Shown piece after piece: positions 46,116 through 54,796 of a stretch of DNA of 64,000 nt (its first letter is position 1; every line of letters starts with the position of its first letter). Location of the stretch: the NCBI GenBank assembly GCA_002347035.1, contig DEAM01000005.1, forward strand, positions 235,539 through 299,538. The letters are read 5' to 3'. Made by a program: the position numbers and the translations under genes. Source of the DNA: Gemmatimonadales bacterium UBA2982 (GTDB lineage: Bacteria > Gemmatimonadota > Gemmatimonadetes > Longimicrobiales > Gaopeijiaceae). The notes beneath the pieces were generated by a model. That model saw only the letters and a list, made by a program, of their open reading frames with translations, was not told the DNA's origin and did no database searches.

Positions 46116-46148
46116 TTCAAAGGAACGCTCCACACCCTACTCCGCTGG

Positions 46149-46169
46149 TTGAGTGAAGGACTCGCTCAA
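46149..46169. terminator. Short hairpin in the convergent gap after the GMC gene
   Basis: TTGAGTGA (46149-46156) and TCGCTCAA (46162-46169) pair with one G-U and a 5-nt loop. No clean T-run follows on either strand, so termination is only a possibility. Confidence 0.3.
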
Positions 46170-46193
46170 TCTATTGAGACCTATAACTAACGT

Positions 46194-47399
46194 TTAAGGG
46201 GTCCCTTTGGGTGCCTCAGCCACCCCCTGCTCGATCATGTCAGCAACGTCCTTCTTACTAAAACCCAACTCCTGCAGGACCTCGAGGGTATGTTCTCCGG
46301 TGAGCGGTGGTGGCCTATCTGCATGCGGCCTGCTACCGCCCATACGCATAGGTAACGCGACGTCCCGATAGTCATCTACCTCTGGGTGTGGAGCAGAGAC
46401 CAACATTTCGTTCGCCGCCACCTGTGGATCAGCTACAACTTCACCGATGTCCTGGATCCCCGAACATGGAACCTCGTATTCTCTTGTCAGTTCGAGGAGG
46501 CGAGAGGTTGTCAGGACTTTGGTACGTGCTTCAACCAGTGGGATTAGTGCGTCATGGTTGGCCGACCTGAGTGGGTTGGTAAGAAAGCGAGAGTCGTCTG
46601 CAAGCTCAGGCACCTCAAGCATCTCACAAAGCCGTTTGAACAGAATGTCGTTACCAGCTGCGATCATTACATGCCCGTCGGAGGTCGCAAATGCCTGGTA
46701 GGGCGCGATTGCCGGAACGCCGGAACCCATGGGGGCGGGTACCTCACCGGTGGACATGTATCCAGTGAGGTGGTACGACACCCAACCCAAGGATGTGTCC
46801 AGAAGTGAGGTCTCGAGCTCAGAGCCCTTGCCCGTGGCATCCCGGTGCCTGAGAGCAGCAAGAACCGCTGTGGCAGCCCACATTCCTGTCCCATAGTCGA
46901 TCACGGCACCACCAACCCGTGTCGGTGGCATTCCTTCGTGTCCAGTCAGTGACATAAGGCCGGAATACGCCTGCATCAGTGGATCGTATCCAGGAAGATG
47001 ACTGAATGGTCCTGTCCCACCGTAAGCACTGATCGATAGATGGATCACGTCCTCACGAAGCGCCCGGATCGATGCGTAGTCGAACCCCAAGCGCTCGGCA
47101 ACGCCAGGTCGGGAAGCCTGAACGAATACGTCCGACTCAGTGGCGATTCTTCTGAGCACGTCCTTGCCGGAAGCTGTCTTAAGGTCCAGAACGATGCTGC
47201 GTTTGCCGCGGTTGACTGAAAGAGACAGAGCACTACCACTACCCCAGAAAGGTGGACCCCAAGCGCGTGCCAGGTCACCTCCTGGCGGCTCGACCTTAAC
47301 GACATCAGCTCCCAGATCGGCCAGGATCTGACTACAGTAAGGACCTGCGAGGTTCTGGGTTAGATCACAGACTTTGATGTCCGCCAGGGGTAAACTCAC
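46194..47399 (-). CDS. CaiB/BaiF class III CoA-transferase
   Basis: 401 residues. Standard family features: DLTQNLAGPYCSQILADLGA, VVKVEPPGGDLAR, VNRGKRSIVLDLKT and the catalytic Asp in LPGYDPLMQAYSGLMSLTG. Unlike the protein at 22381 it does not carry Frc-specific stretches, and it looks more like dicarboxylate:acyl-CoA transferases. It might supply the CoA-activation step for the CitE/HTD2 set 10 kb away, but they are not linked. Last gene of the minus run from 50992; it starts 16 bp after the phosphoesterase. Confidence 0.9.
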   Translation of the reverse strand: MSLPLADIKVCDLTQNLAGPYCSQILADLGADVVKVEPPGGDLARAWGPPFWGSGSALSLSVNRGKRSIVLDLKTASGKDVLRRIATESDVFVQASRPGVAERLGFDYASIRALREDVIHLSISAYGGTGPFSHLPGYDPLMQAYSGLMSLTGHEGMPPTRVGGAVIDYGTGMWAATAVLAALRHRDATGKGSELETSLLDTSLGWVSYHLTGYMSTGEVPAPMGSGVPAIAPYQAFATSDGHVMIAAGNDILFKRLCEMLEVPELADDSRFLTNPLRSANHDALIPLVEARTKVLTTSRLLELTREYEVPCSGIQDIGEVVADPQVAANEMLVSAPHPEVDDYRDVALPMRMGGSRPHADRPPPLTGEHTLEVLQELGFSKKDVADMIEQGVAEAPKGTP

Positions 47400-47414
47400 T
47401 TAGCCACCATTACC

Positions 47415-48392
47415 TCAAGAATCCGGGGAAGAACGCGACATATCGTAGCTGAGAACGAATTGACTGCTCTCATCCGTCTCGAAGGCACCGCGACCCTCTT
47501 CGACGAAAGGCGAAAATGTCTGTACAGTGATCTCACCACTGGCAGGAGAGAAGCGCATGATGCGTAGCCAGCCATTCCCTCCCCTATCACGAGCCTGATA
47601 GTCGGAAAGAAGGGAGTACACAGTGCGTCCCTCGAAACGGTCGACGCGTTGTCCTTCCCCACCGTCACCTGGTATATGCCCGCCAAGTAGTAAGAATAAG
47701 TTGGGGTTGCCTTTAAGTGCATCGTAAATGGCCTGACCCTGGGGACCGAACTCTGCCGGGTTCCCTGGGCCGACCATGTAGTGCGTGACGACGATAGCCC
47801 TCCTCGTCTGGTATTCTTTAAGTAGCGCATCTGCCCATGCGAGAACGGCTGGATCCGGCGATGGATCATACTCCAAATGCAGGACAATGAAGTCCAAACG
47901 ACCAGCAGAGAAAAGCTCGTAGTGATTATCGTTAGTGGCACCGAAATGCCCACCGTAGTAGGAGCGTCCTTCAAAGCGTGACACCCCAAAGAAGCGATTG
48001 AATAACTCGGTAGTCCCTTCAGAATCACCCCATGGAGACTGCTCGTGGTTGCCCACTGCCACTCCATAAGGGATTCCATCCCGTAGTCCCGTTGTGGCAG
48101 GATCTTCTAGCAACGACATAGCGCGGTGCCCCGCCTCCCATTCCTCAAGAATGGAGTCACCATGCTGAACGAAATCACCGACGTGGGTCACAAAGGCGAT
48201 GTTGAGTAGGTCCCTATTCTCCACAATCCAGTGCGTCTGTGCTTCGAAGATCTCTGGACTACCACCGTTCATTGCCGCGGTGTAGAACTGTGTGTCAGGA
48301 AGCAAGATGATTGTGAAGTCTTCATCTGGAGCAGCGCAGGCTGTAAAAACGGCCGAAGCACCGATTAGGACCTTATTCCATTTAGACGACAT
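47415..48392 (-). CDS. Calcineurin-like metallophosphoesterase, lipoprotein-like
   Basis: 325 residues. N-terminal hydrophobic stretch with FTACAAPDED suggests a lipobox. Metal motifs in order: LLPDTQFY, THVGDFVQHGD, VAVGNHEQSPWG, IVVTHYMVG and LLLGGHIPGDGGEG. This is the two-metal phosphoesterase set. It probably hydrolyses phosphodiesters outside the cytoplasm. Downstream of the FGE-like gene by 42 bp, and upstream of the CoA-transferase. Confidence 0.88.
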   Translation of the reverse strand: MSSKWNKVLIGASAVFTACAAPDEDFTIILLPDTQFYTAAMNGGSPEIFEAQTHWIVENRDLLNIAFVTHVGDFVQHGDSILEEWEAGHRAMSLLEDPATTGLRDGIPYGVAVGNHEQSPWGDSEGTTELFNRFFGVSRFEGRSYYGGHFGATNDNHYELFSAGRLDFIVLHLEYDPSPDPAVLAWADALLKEYQTRRAIVVTHYMVGPGNPAEFGPQGQAIYDALKGNPNLFLLLGGHIPGDGGEGQRVDRFEGRTVYSLLSDYQARDRGGNGWLRIMRFSPASGEITVQTFSPFVEEGRGAFETDESSQFVLSYDMSRSSPDS

Positions 48393-48434
48393 TTCTCTAC
48401 CTCTCAGACATTCTAGAAGGACTCGGCATCACCG

Positions 48435-49370
48435 CTAGAAACGTGAAATCACTAGCCTGAACCCGATATCTGGCCTTCGAGCTCCTGGATCGACACCCCC
48501 TCGAATGGCTGCGCGTACGTTCTGCTCTGCCTCATTAAACGAGCCGCCTCGCATCACCCAAAGCGATTCAGCTTCAAGGTCGTCACGATCGTCAGTCGAA
48601 TCATAGGGATATGGCTGGTAAGGGCTCCGAGTCATCTCCCACACATTTCCACTCATATCTGCGAGTCCGAAAGGGCACTCTGGACATTCAAAACTCCCGA
48701 CTGCTGTGGTCCCACTTGCTCGGTAGTTTGCCCGATCTGACCGCTGCGCATCGCCCCACGGGAAGATGCGCCCATCTCCACCTCTAGCAGCCTTTTCCCA
48801 TTCAGCTTCGCTAGGAAGCCCAATCTTCCAGTCTCCCTCAAACATGCTGGCAAGTGCAGCAGGAGTCCCTGACCACTCCATAAGGGCGCCTTGTAGCCAC
48901 TGGGCATAAGCGACTGCATCAGTCCATGACACGCCAACTACCGGGTGGTTCAGCTCACTGCCCAAGGCATTAGAATCAATGATCCCGCGCCCTGACTCAT
49001 GAGCAAACACTCGGAACTGGGCAACGGTTACTTCAAAGCGACTAATAAAATAGTCCGGTAGTTCCACGGTTCCCTGCGCACTAGTCGCTGACCACCGCTC
49101 GATATCAAATGCCAGTGGGTCCAAAGAAGGGTCACTGCCCATCAAGAACGAGCCCTCAGGTACTTCGATAAAACCGAGTAACTCATCGTCAGGGAGGTAC
49201 CAAGCATCCACTCGAAAACCCGGAAGCTCCTCGGACACCGATAACTCTGCGGATGCCGCACGCATCTCCATTATCGGAGCTGAGCCCGCCAACCGAAGCG
49301 AAATCCAAACGGCAAGAACCAGCGCCGCAGCTGCCAGTGGCACACCCCAATGGGGTTTCTGGCCATTCAA
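48435..49370 (-). CDS. FGE/sulfatase-modifying-factor-domain protein lacking the catalytic Cys pair
   Basis: 311 residues with an N-terminal membrane anchor (GVPLAAAALVLAVWISLRLA). The FGE-type fold begins at FIEVPEGSFLMGSDPSLD and includes FEVTVAQFRVFAHE, VVGVSWTDAVAYAQWLQ, LPSEAEWEKAARGGDG and WVMRGGSFNE. True formylglycine enzymes carry Cys residues in the final segment; here the end reads NVRAAIRGGVDPGARR with none, so sulfatase activation is unlikely. It overlaps the RnfD-like gene (ATGA), implying joint function. Confidence 0.85.
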   Translation of the reverse strand: MNGQKPHWGVPLAAAALVLAVWISLRLAGSAPIMEMRAASAELSVSEELPGFRVDAWYLPDDELLGFIEVPEGSFLMGSDPSLDPLAFDIERWSATSAQGTVELPDYFISRFEVTVAQFRVFAHESGRGIIDSNALGSELNHPVVGVSWTDAVAYAQWLQGALMEWSGTPAALASMFEGDWKIGLPSEAEWEKAARGGDGRIFPWGDAQRSDRANYRASGTTAVGSFECPECPFGLADMSGNVWEMTRSPYQPYPYDSTDDRDDLEAESLWVMRGGSFNEAEQNVRAAIRGGVDPGARRPDIGFRLVISRF

Positions 49371-50992
49371 AGTGTCAGAGCCACCTGATCACAAGCGAAA
49401 CCCCAACCATGCTCACACGCACGATCGTAAAGCTCAGGCTCAGGAGTTTCCATTAAATTCTGCCCCGCCTCACGCAGCAGAAGACGGAGGTCAAGAACTC
49501 GTGGGTTAGCTCGCTCAACCAGCGTTGGATCAAGAAGATTAAAACACGCTGGCTGGAAGCGAAGTTCACATGCGCGGGAAAAATATGCTGCCGCCAAACT
49601 AGGGTCTGCAGAGGTGACCTTTCCCTCAGTGTAGTGACCACCAAGTTCGTTACAGGCCCAAGCTGAGTTGTCACCGCAATAGGTAGCTTCGATCTGGAGA
49701 AGCCGTGAGCAGGCGTTCCTTCTTCCATCCTGGCAGGCCTGCTCCCAGAACGGCAAGCTGTCCCCAGTATGTCGAGCATCAGTTTTTCCCGTCACGCTCA
49801 TCACCCCGAAGAAAGCTATCCACACTACCATGTAGGCAAGATTCGGCCGACCCAAAGCCCACTCGAGCCTCAATCGTGTCCAGAAAGGGGCCTCCTTTAG
49901 GTGCCGCACAAAGGCGTCAATCCCGCGCACGCTGAGGTTTAAAAGTGGCACACAGAGAAGCTTATCATAGAAGGTTGGAGCACCTGCAAGGCCGAGGATC
50001 AAGTAGAGCCCGAAAACACCCACACCATAGAGTATTCCAAACAAGAATTTTCCTGTTGGAGTTCGTGGTGACGTTGATGGGTCGGTTATTAAGAGATGGA
50101 GCCCCAAAAAAACTGCTGCGGGAATCTCTGAATCAATGAAGTAAGGTACACCTGTCCACGCGTAATAAAGCGCGCTACCACCAAATAGAACTGCAGCTGC
50201 TGCCCCTGAGACTAGCGTGATCGAGAAGAAATACATCACGACAAGGCCAACTGCGAAAAGGTAGGTATATATCTGAGGAGCCAGCGTGAGGGTCGACGCA
50301 ATCTCGGGGGCCCATGTCAAATCGGTGGTTCCCGTTGAGATCAGTACTAGCGAGAACAACCCAAGAGCGAAGGCAGATGGGTTGAAGATGTGAACCCGCC
50401 GCCCTTCCCGGTACCAACGCACCAACTCCTTCCCGAGGAATCCTACACCGACCATCAGGAACTGGAGGTAGAACCAGTCGTCCTTGAACCAGATGAACAG
50501 ATTAATGCTAAAAATTATCGGGAAGGGTCCGAAACCCAGGACGTAGTTCTCCCTTCGTGACCAAGCCAGCAGCATGTCAAACGCGTACGCGAATGCGAGT
50601 TGGGCGAGGATCAGGCCTGCGAAGTCATATACTGGGCTCCAGTAGTAGCCCCAGTATGCGAAGACCGCGAACTGTGCCAGAGCCTGCACATAGTGTTGAG
50701 GGCGGAATACGTTGGTGATACTCCGTCCTTCGGAGGCTCGACTAAGGCGCTGCGAGAGAATAACCCACCACAGTAGCAGAGCAGCAACCGCGCCCCAGAA
50801 GGACCAGGTGAGGCGAAGATTTTCCTGAACACGCGGCACGAAAGACAGCAAGCCCAGGCCAAGTGTCAGGACAAGCGGAAGATAAAGTACACTCCGGGAC
50901 GAAGAGTCACCTCTCCTCGTTACCTGACTGCGGCGCTCATCAGACAAGCTTTGTTGACCAGCCCGCTTGCGCTGTCGTCTTGCAGCTGACAT
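49367..50992 (-). CDS. RnfD/NqrB-like membrane protein fused to cysteine-containing Sel1-like repeats
   Basis: About 541 residues. Residues 30-380 hold roughly ten membrane segments; VHIFNPSAFALGLF and ITDPSTSPRTPTGKFLFG resemble RnfD/NqrB subunits, but the SGAT-type FMN threonine is not seen. Residues about 400-541 are Sel1/TPR-like with paired Cys (ACQDGRRNACSRLL, FSRACELRFQPACFN), as in Helicobacter Hcp proteins. I chose ATG 50990-50992; a TTG at 51025 is an alternative. It is the first gene of the run to the CoA-transferase at 46194, and is separated from the micro-ORF by 142 bp. Confidence 0.7.
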   Translation of the reverse strand: MSAARRQRKRAGQQSLSDERRSQVTRRGDSSSRSVLYLPLVLTLGLGLLSFVPRVQENLRLTWSFWGAVAALLLWWVILSQRLSRASEGRSITNVFRPQHYVQALAQFAVFAYWGYYWSPVYDFAGLILAQLAFAYAFDMLLAWSRRENYVLGFGPFPIIFSINLFIWFKDDWFYLQFLMVGVGFLGKELVRWYREGRRVHIFNPSAFALGLFSLVLISTGTTDLTWAPEIASTLTLAPQIYTYLFAVGLVVMYFFSITLVSGAAAAVLFGGSALYYAWTGVPYFIDSEIPAAVFLGLHLLITDPSTSPRTPTGKFLFGILYGVGVFGLYLILGLAGAPTFYDKLLCVPLLNLSVRGIDAFVRHLKEAPFWTRLRLEWALGRPNLAYMVVWIAFFGVMSVTGKTDARHTGDSLPFWEQACQDGRRNACSRLLQIEATYCGDNSAWACNELGGHYTEGKVTSADPSLAAAYFSRACELRFQPACFNLLDPTLVERANPRVLDLRLLLREAGQNLMETPEPELYDRACEHGWGFACDQVALTL

Positions 50993-51134
50993 GGATTCTC
51001 TGGGAGGTGTGTCCGGACGGCCCAAACTATGTCGACGCCACCCTAACGGGTCAAATCACAATGATCACGTCATTCTACTAGCGCAAAGTGTTCGTCGTAA
51101 ACGCATCGTTGGCTAGGAATTGCTGGCGGGCTGC

Positions 51135-51230
51135 TCATCCTGCTCTGGCCTCTTTAAACTCAAGGCGGACACTCTCCTGCATCCCCAGAATCTTTTTGTT
51201 TTTGAGGTACTCGTCGATCTTATTTTCCAT
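51135..51230 (-). CDS. Possible 31-residue protein downstream of dapD
   Basis: ATG at 51228-51230, 20 bp after the dapD stop, codes a 31-residue charged helix (begins MENKIDEYLKNKKILG, ends EFKEARAG) and stops at 51135. The ribosome-binding site is weak (GGAAAA). Composition and the tight position after a tidy operon make it plausible, but I do not recognise it and chance cannot be excluded. An overlapping ATG at 51237 opens another frame. Confidence 0.35.
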   Translation of the reverse strand: MENKIDEYLKNKKILGMQESVRLEFKEARAG

Positions 51231-51250
51231 TTTTCCATATCAAGCCCCTC

Positions 51251-52129
51251 TTAGCGCAGCCAGCCCTCCAACGCCGTCGCAAGATCGGTCTTTTCGTCTC
51301 GGTACTTCACGATGACCGGCGTATAGAGGGAGAGTCCCTGCTCCGTCGCCCAGTCGGAGTTCACAGATCGTCCTCCGGCAACAACAACTGCATCTTCGGG
51401 GATCTCCAATGGTGTGTCACGCCGGGACCGGTGCACTGTCTCGCGCACTAGATCAAAAACTGGGGTACCCCGAGTTAGCACCACACCAGCTCCAAGTACT
51501 GCACCACGTCTGACGATCGTGCCCTCATACACACCAACGTTTCCCCCGATGATCGCGTCGTCCTCAATCACCACAGGAGCAGCGTTGATCGGCTCAAGTA
51601 CACCCCCCAACTGTGCTGCGGCACTCACGTGCACACGTTCGCCGACCTGCGCGCATGAGCCCACAAGGGCATGGGAGTCGATCATTGTCCCACTCCCCAC
51701 ATATGCGCCCACATTGATGTACATGGGCGGCATACAGACGACGCCAGGCGCAACATACGCTCCGCGGCGCACTGCGGACCCTCCCGGCACAATGCGAACA
51801 CCGTCTTCGAGCGAAAAACGACGGAGCGGAAGGGTGTCCTTGTCAAAGAAAGACGCGGGACTCTCCGTTGGTGCTACCCCACCTTCAGTACCTACGGTCG
51901 GTGTGATCGCTCCCGACCGGAAGGCAAGCAATATTCCACGCTTTACCCAAGGCACAGCTGACCAGGTCCCATCACCCGTCTGTGCCGCCGCGCGCACCTG
52001 ACCAGCCTCCAGACGCTTAATCAAGTCCTCAACAACCCCCACAACATCAGGGCCAAGCGGCTCCCTTGACGGGGTCTCATACAATGCGTCGACCCTAGCA
52101 GTGAGCTCACTAAAGTCAGGCTCAATCAT
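51251..52129 (-). CDS. dapD: Tetrahydrodipicolinate N-succinyltransferase
   Basis: 292 residues. Adds succinyl to tetrahydrodipicolinate in lysine/DAP synthesis. The left-handed beta-helix is seen as repeated hexads: MPPMYINVGAYVGSGTMID, GSCAQVGERVHVSAAAQLGG and EDDAIIGGNVGVYEGTIV. It overlaps dapA by 4 bases. Together with the DapE domain of the fused enzyme this shows that the pathway uses the succinylase branch. A transaminase (DapC) is not in the window. Confidence 0.93.
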   Translation of the reverse strand: MIEPDFSELTARVDALYETPSREPLGPDVVGVVEDLIKRLEAGQVRAAAQTGDGTWSAVPWVKRGILLAFRSGAITPTVGTEGGVAPTESPASFFDKDTLPLRRFSLEDGVRIVPGGSAVRRGAYVAPGVVCMPPMYINVGAYVGSGTMIDSHALVGSCAQVGERVHVSAAAQLGGVLEPINAAPVVIEDDAIIGGNVGVYEGTIVRRGAVLGAGVVLTRGTPVFDLVRETVHRSRRDTPLEIPEDAVVVAGGRSVNSDWATEQGLSLYTPVIVKYRDEKTDLATALEGWLR

Positions 52130-53013
52130 AGCGCCCCCGCAGTAGTCAGAGCAGCTCGGAGGGTATCCCGATGCTCATCAGCCAATTGAACCAGAGGAAG
52201 GCGCATAGTGTCACCCATTCGTCCTAGCTCTGCTAAGGCCGCCTTCATAGGAATCGGGTTACTCTCGATGAACGCAGCATGCATAATCGGCTCAAGAGCA
52301 GCCACGAGTTCCCGTGCCCCAGGAAGATTGGCCCGGTCCATTGCTTCCGTGAGTTGACTCATCAATCGAGGTACTGCATTGCCAACTACGGAAACCACGC
52401 CATCCCCACCTAGAGCCATGATCTGCACAGTTAGCGGATCGTCACCGGAGAGGACTGTGAATCCATCTGGCCGGCTAAGGATCACCTCGAGGATCTGGTC
52501 CATATCACCAGAAGCCTCTTTGATTCCCACGATATTCGGGTGAACTGCTAACTCCAGCGTAGTTTCCGCAGCAATATTGGATGCTGTGCGACCCGGCACA
52601 TTATAGAGGAGTATCGGCACACCAGCAGCATCAGCGATTGCTTCAAAATGGGCGATCAGCCCCCGCTGTGGTGGGCGATTATAGGGTGGCGAAGCCACCA
52701 TTAGATGACTAGCTCCCTGATCGCTGACAACCTTGGTCAGCTCGACCGTAGCAGCTGTATCGTTCCCTCCAACACCCGCCACAACCGGCACACGGTCAGC
52801 AGCCTGTTCTACCGTCATTCTTACAACTTCCAGGTGCTCGCCTAGAGAGAGCGTTGCGGCTTCGCCTGTGGAACCGCACGGAACTAGGAAGTGAATCCCC
52901 TGCTCAATCTGCCAGTCTACTAGTGCTCTGAAAGCACTGTGATCTAGCTTTCCTTCCGGTGTGAACGGCGTGACAAGTGCTGTGCCACAGCCATGTATTT
53001 GGGCTCGACTCAT
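52126..53013 (-). CDS. dapA: 4-hydroxy-tetrahydrodipicolinate synthase
   Basis: 295 residues, normal length. Condenses pyruvate and aspartate semialdehyde. Family marks: LVTPFTPEGKLDHSAF, VPCGSTGEAATLSLGEH, the Tyr in PILLYNVPGRTASNI and the Schiff-base Lys in NIVGIKEASGD. Its ATG shares one base with the dapB stop (TAATG), and its stop overlaps dapD by 4 bases. Confidence 0.95.
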   Translation of the reverse strand: MSRAQIHGCGTALVTPFTPEGKLDHSAFRALVDWQIEQGIHFLVPCGSTGEAATLSLGEHLEVVRMTVEQAADRVPVVAGVGGNDTAATVELTKVVSDQGASHLMVASPPYNRPPQRGLIAHFEAIADAAGVPILLYNVPGRTASNIAAETTLELAVHPNIVGIKEASGDMDQILEVILSRPDGFTVLSGDDPLTVQIMALGGDGVVSVVGNAVPRLMSQLTEAMDRANLPGARELVAALEPIMHAAFIESNPIPMKAALAELGRMGDTMRLPLVQLADEHRDTLRAALTTAGAL

Positions 53014-53714
53014 TACTGAACGAGCCCCATGACGTCATCCATCGTAAACACGCCCGTGCGCCCTGTTAACCACATTGCTGCCGTGACCGCCCCATCAGCG
53101 AAGACTCCTCTGGTCCTTGCCTCGTGGCTCAAAACCACCTGTTCGTAAGCACCGTCGATATGCACCGTGTGCTGTCCGGGAACCTGCCCTAACCGGACCG
53201 AAGTAATGGGGATTTCGTGACCCGAAGTCCCAAGAGTCTCGGCAAGATGTAGTGCTGTGCCCGAAGGCGCGTCCTTCTTAGCAGCATGGTGCGTCTCTGT
53301 CATGTGTATCTCGAAACCCTCGATGCCGCTGAGCAGCTTACCTGCGTGGTCTAGAAGGGCCCTCAATAGCGCCACACCGGTAGAGAAGTTAGGTGCCCAG
53401 AGCAGAGCCCCACCTGACTCCGCGACCATCTGACAAACATGGTCCAGGCTCTGGTACCAGCCTGTTGTCCCCACGACAATGGGACAGCCGGCCTCCAAAC
53501 AAAGTTGGATGTTCCCGACAGCTGCGTCTGGCTCAGTGAACTCAATTGCGACGTCCACCTCCCGCAATGCAGCCAACGCATCTTCACGTTGAGCTACTTC
53601 CTCTAGGTCCATGATCACTGCGACCTCGATGCCTCTCGCATGAGCTATGGCCTCTACTTCTCGACCCATACGCCCTGCTCCGAGAATGGCAAGTCGAAGT
53701 GTACCCTCAGTCAC
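53013..53714 (-). CDS. dapB: 4-hydroxy-tetrahydrodipicolinate reductase
   Basis: 233 residues. NAD(P)H-dependent reduction in lysine synthesis. LAILGAGRMGREVEAIA binds the nucleotide; GTTGWYQSL, APNFSTGVALL, MTETHHAAKKDAPSGTAL (catalytic His and Lys) and VFTMDDVMGL follow. I use GTG at 53712-53714, which overlaps the asd stop as GTGA; a TTG at 53717 also opens the frame. Confidence 0.94.
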   Translation of the reverse strand: MTEGTLRLAILGAGRMGREVEAIAHARGIEVAVIMDLEEVAQREDALAALREVDVAIEFTEPDAAVGNIQLCLEAGCPIVVGTTGWYQSLDHVCQMVAESGGALLWAPNFSTGVALLRALLDHAGKLLSGIEGFEIHMTETHHAAKKDAPSGTALHLAETLGTSGHEIPITSVRLGQVPGQHTVHIDGAYEQVVLSHEARTRGVFADGAVTAAMWLTGRTGVFTMDDVMGLVQ

Positions 53715-54796
53715 CAAGCCCCCTCCGTAACACCGGGTAGTCTGCCCATACGCCCCAACACCTCAGCATTCAGAATAGAGCCTCCCGCAGCACCCCGCAC
53801 CGTATTGTGCGCCATCGCTGTGAGACTAACGTCCATCAACGGGTCAGACCGCACACGGCCGACTACTACAGCCATCCCTGCACCTTCATCCACGTCCTTA
53901 CGAGCCTGGGGTCTGTTGACTTCAGGACGAACTACGAGTGGAGGACTCGGCGCACTCGGCAGTCCTTTGCAAATCGAATGACCCTGCCATTCACTCATGG
54001 CCTCCAGCACCTCTTCAGGACCAGCTGAAGATTCGAAGCCCAGGGTCATACAAACAGTGTGCCCATGCTGAACAGGAACACGATTACAGTGAGTACTGAC
54101 GATAATTGGCGCATTCACAACCTGCCCCGCCTCTAGCTCACCAAGCATCTTGTTGAGTTCCGGCTCGATCTTCTCTTCTTCACCAGGAATGTGTGGGATC
54201 ACGTTGCCAAGGATGTCTAGCGATGGGACACCAGGATACCCAGCACCAGAGATAGCCTGGAGCGTCACCATCACCGCCTGACGAACTCCAAACGCTGCGT
54301 GGAGTGGAGCAAGCGCCATGGTCATGGGCGCGACGGCACAATTCGAGTTGGTAATAATTGCGCCTTCCCATCCACGCGCCTCTTTCTGTCGGTCGATCAA
54401 CATCAAGTGGTCCGCATTCACTTCGGGGATCACCAGGGGCACATCAGCATCCATACGATGGTTTTTCGCATTGCTCAGTACGACGGCACCAGCTCTAGCA
54501 AATGCCTGCTCCACCGAACCTGCTACTGAGGAGTCGAGCGCGGAGAATACAACCTTGGACTTCACGGCTCCGGGGTCACACGGCAGCACGGTAAGGTCCA
54601 TCAAATGTTCAGGGAGCTTACCCTCATGCCAACTCATGGCTTCCCGGTACAACCGTCCTGCTGATCGCTCCGACGCTGCCAGTTCTGAGACCTCTAGGAA
54701 AGGATGGCCTTCTAGTAGTCGTATAAAGGTCTGGCCAACTGCGCCGGTCGCACCCAGAACCGCAACCGGTATCCGCCCTTCACTACCCACACTCAT
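53711..54796 (-). CDS. asd: Aspartate-semialdehyde dehydrogenase
   Basis: 361 residues. Reduces aspartyl phosphate to semialdehyde, the branch point to lysine, threonine and methionine. NADP fold GATGAVGQTFIRLLEGHP; active-site Cys in ITNSNCAVAPMTMAL; His in STHCNRVPVQHGHTVC. It looks like the archaeal/fungal-like group of the enzyme. ATG at 54794-54796 overlaps the stop of the fused kinase gene by 4 bases. Confidence 0.93.
   Translation of the reverse strand: MSVGSEGRIPVAVLGATGAVGQTFIRLLEGHPFLEVSELAASERSAGRLYREAMSWHEGKLPEHLMDLTVLPCDPGAVKSKVVFSALDSSVAGSVEQAFARAGAVVLSNAKNHRMDADVPLVIPEVNADHLMLIDRQKEARGWEGAIITNSNCAVAPMTMALAPLHAAFGVRQAVMVTLQAISGAGYPGVPSLDILGNVIPHIPGEEEKIEPELNKMLGELEAGQVVNAPIIVSTHCNRVPVQHGHTVCMTLGFESSAGPEEVLEAMSEWQGHSICKGLPSAPSPPLVVRPEVNRPQARKDVDEGAGMAVVVGRVRSDPLMDVSLTAMAHNTVRGAAGGSILNAEVLGRMGRLPGVTEGAW

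Noticed and set aside
47396..48079. 227-residue minus-strand frame overlapping the phosphoesterase gene
   Set aside because: It is a shadow in another frame of 47415-48392, which carries all metallophosphoesterase motifs.
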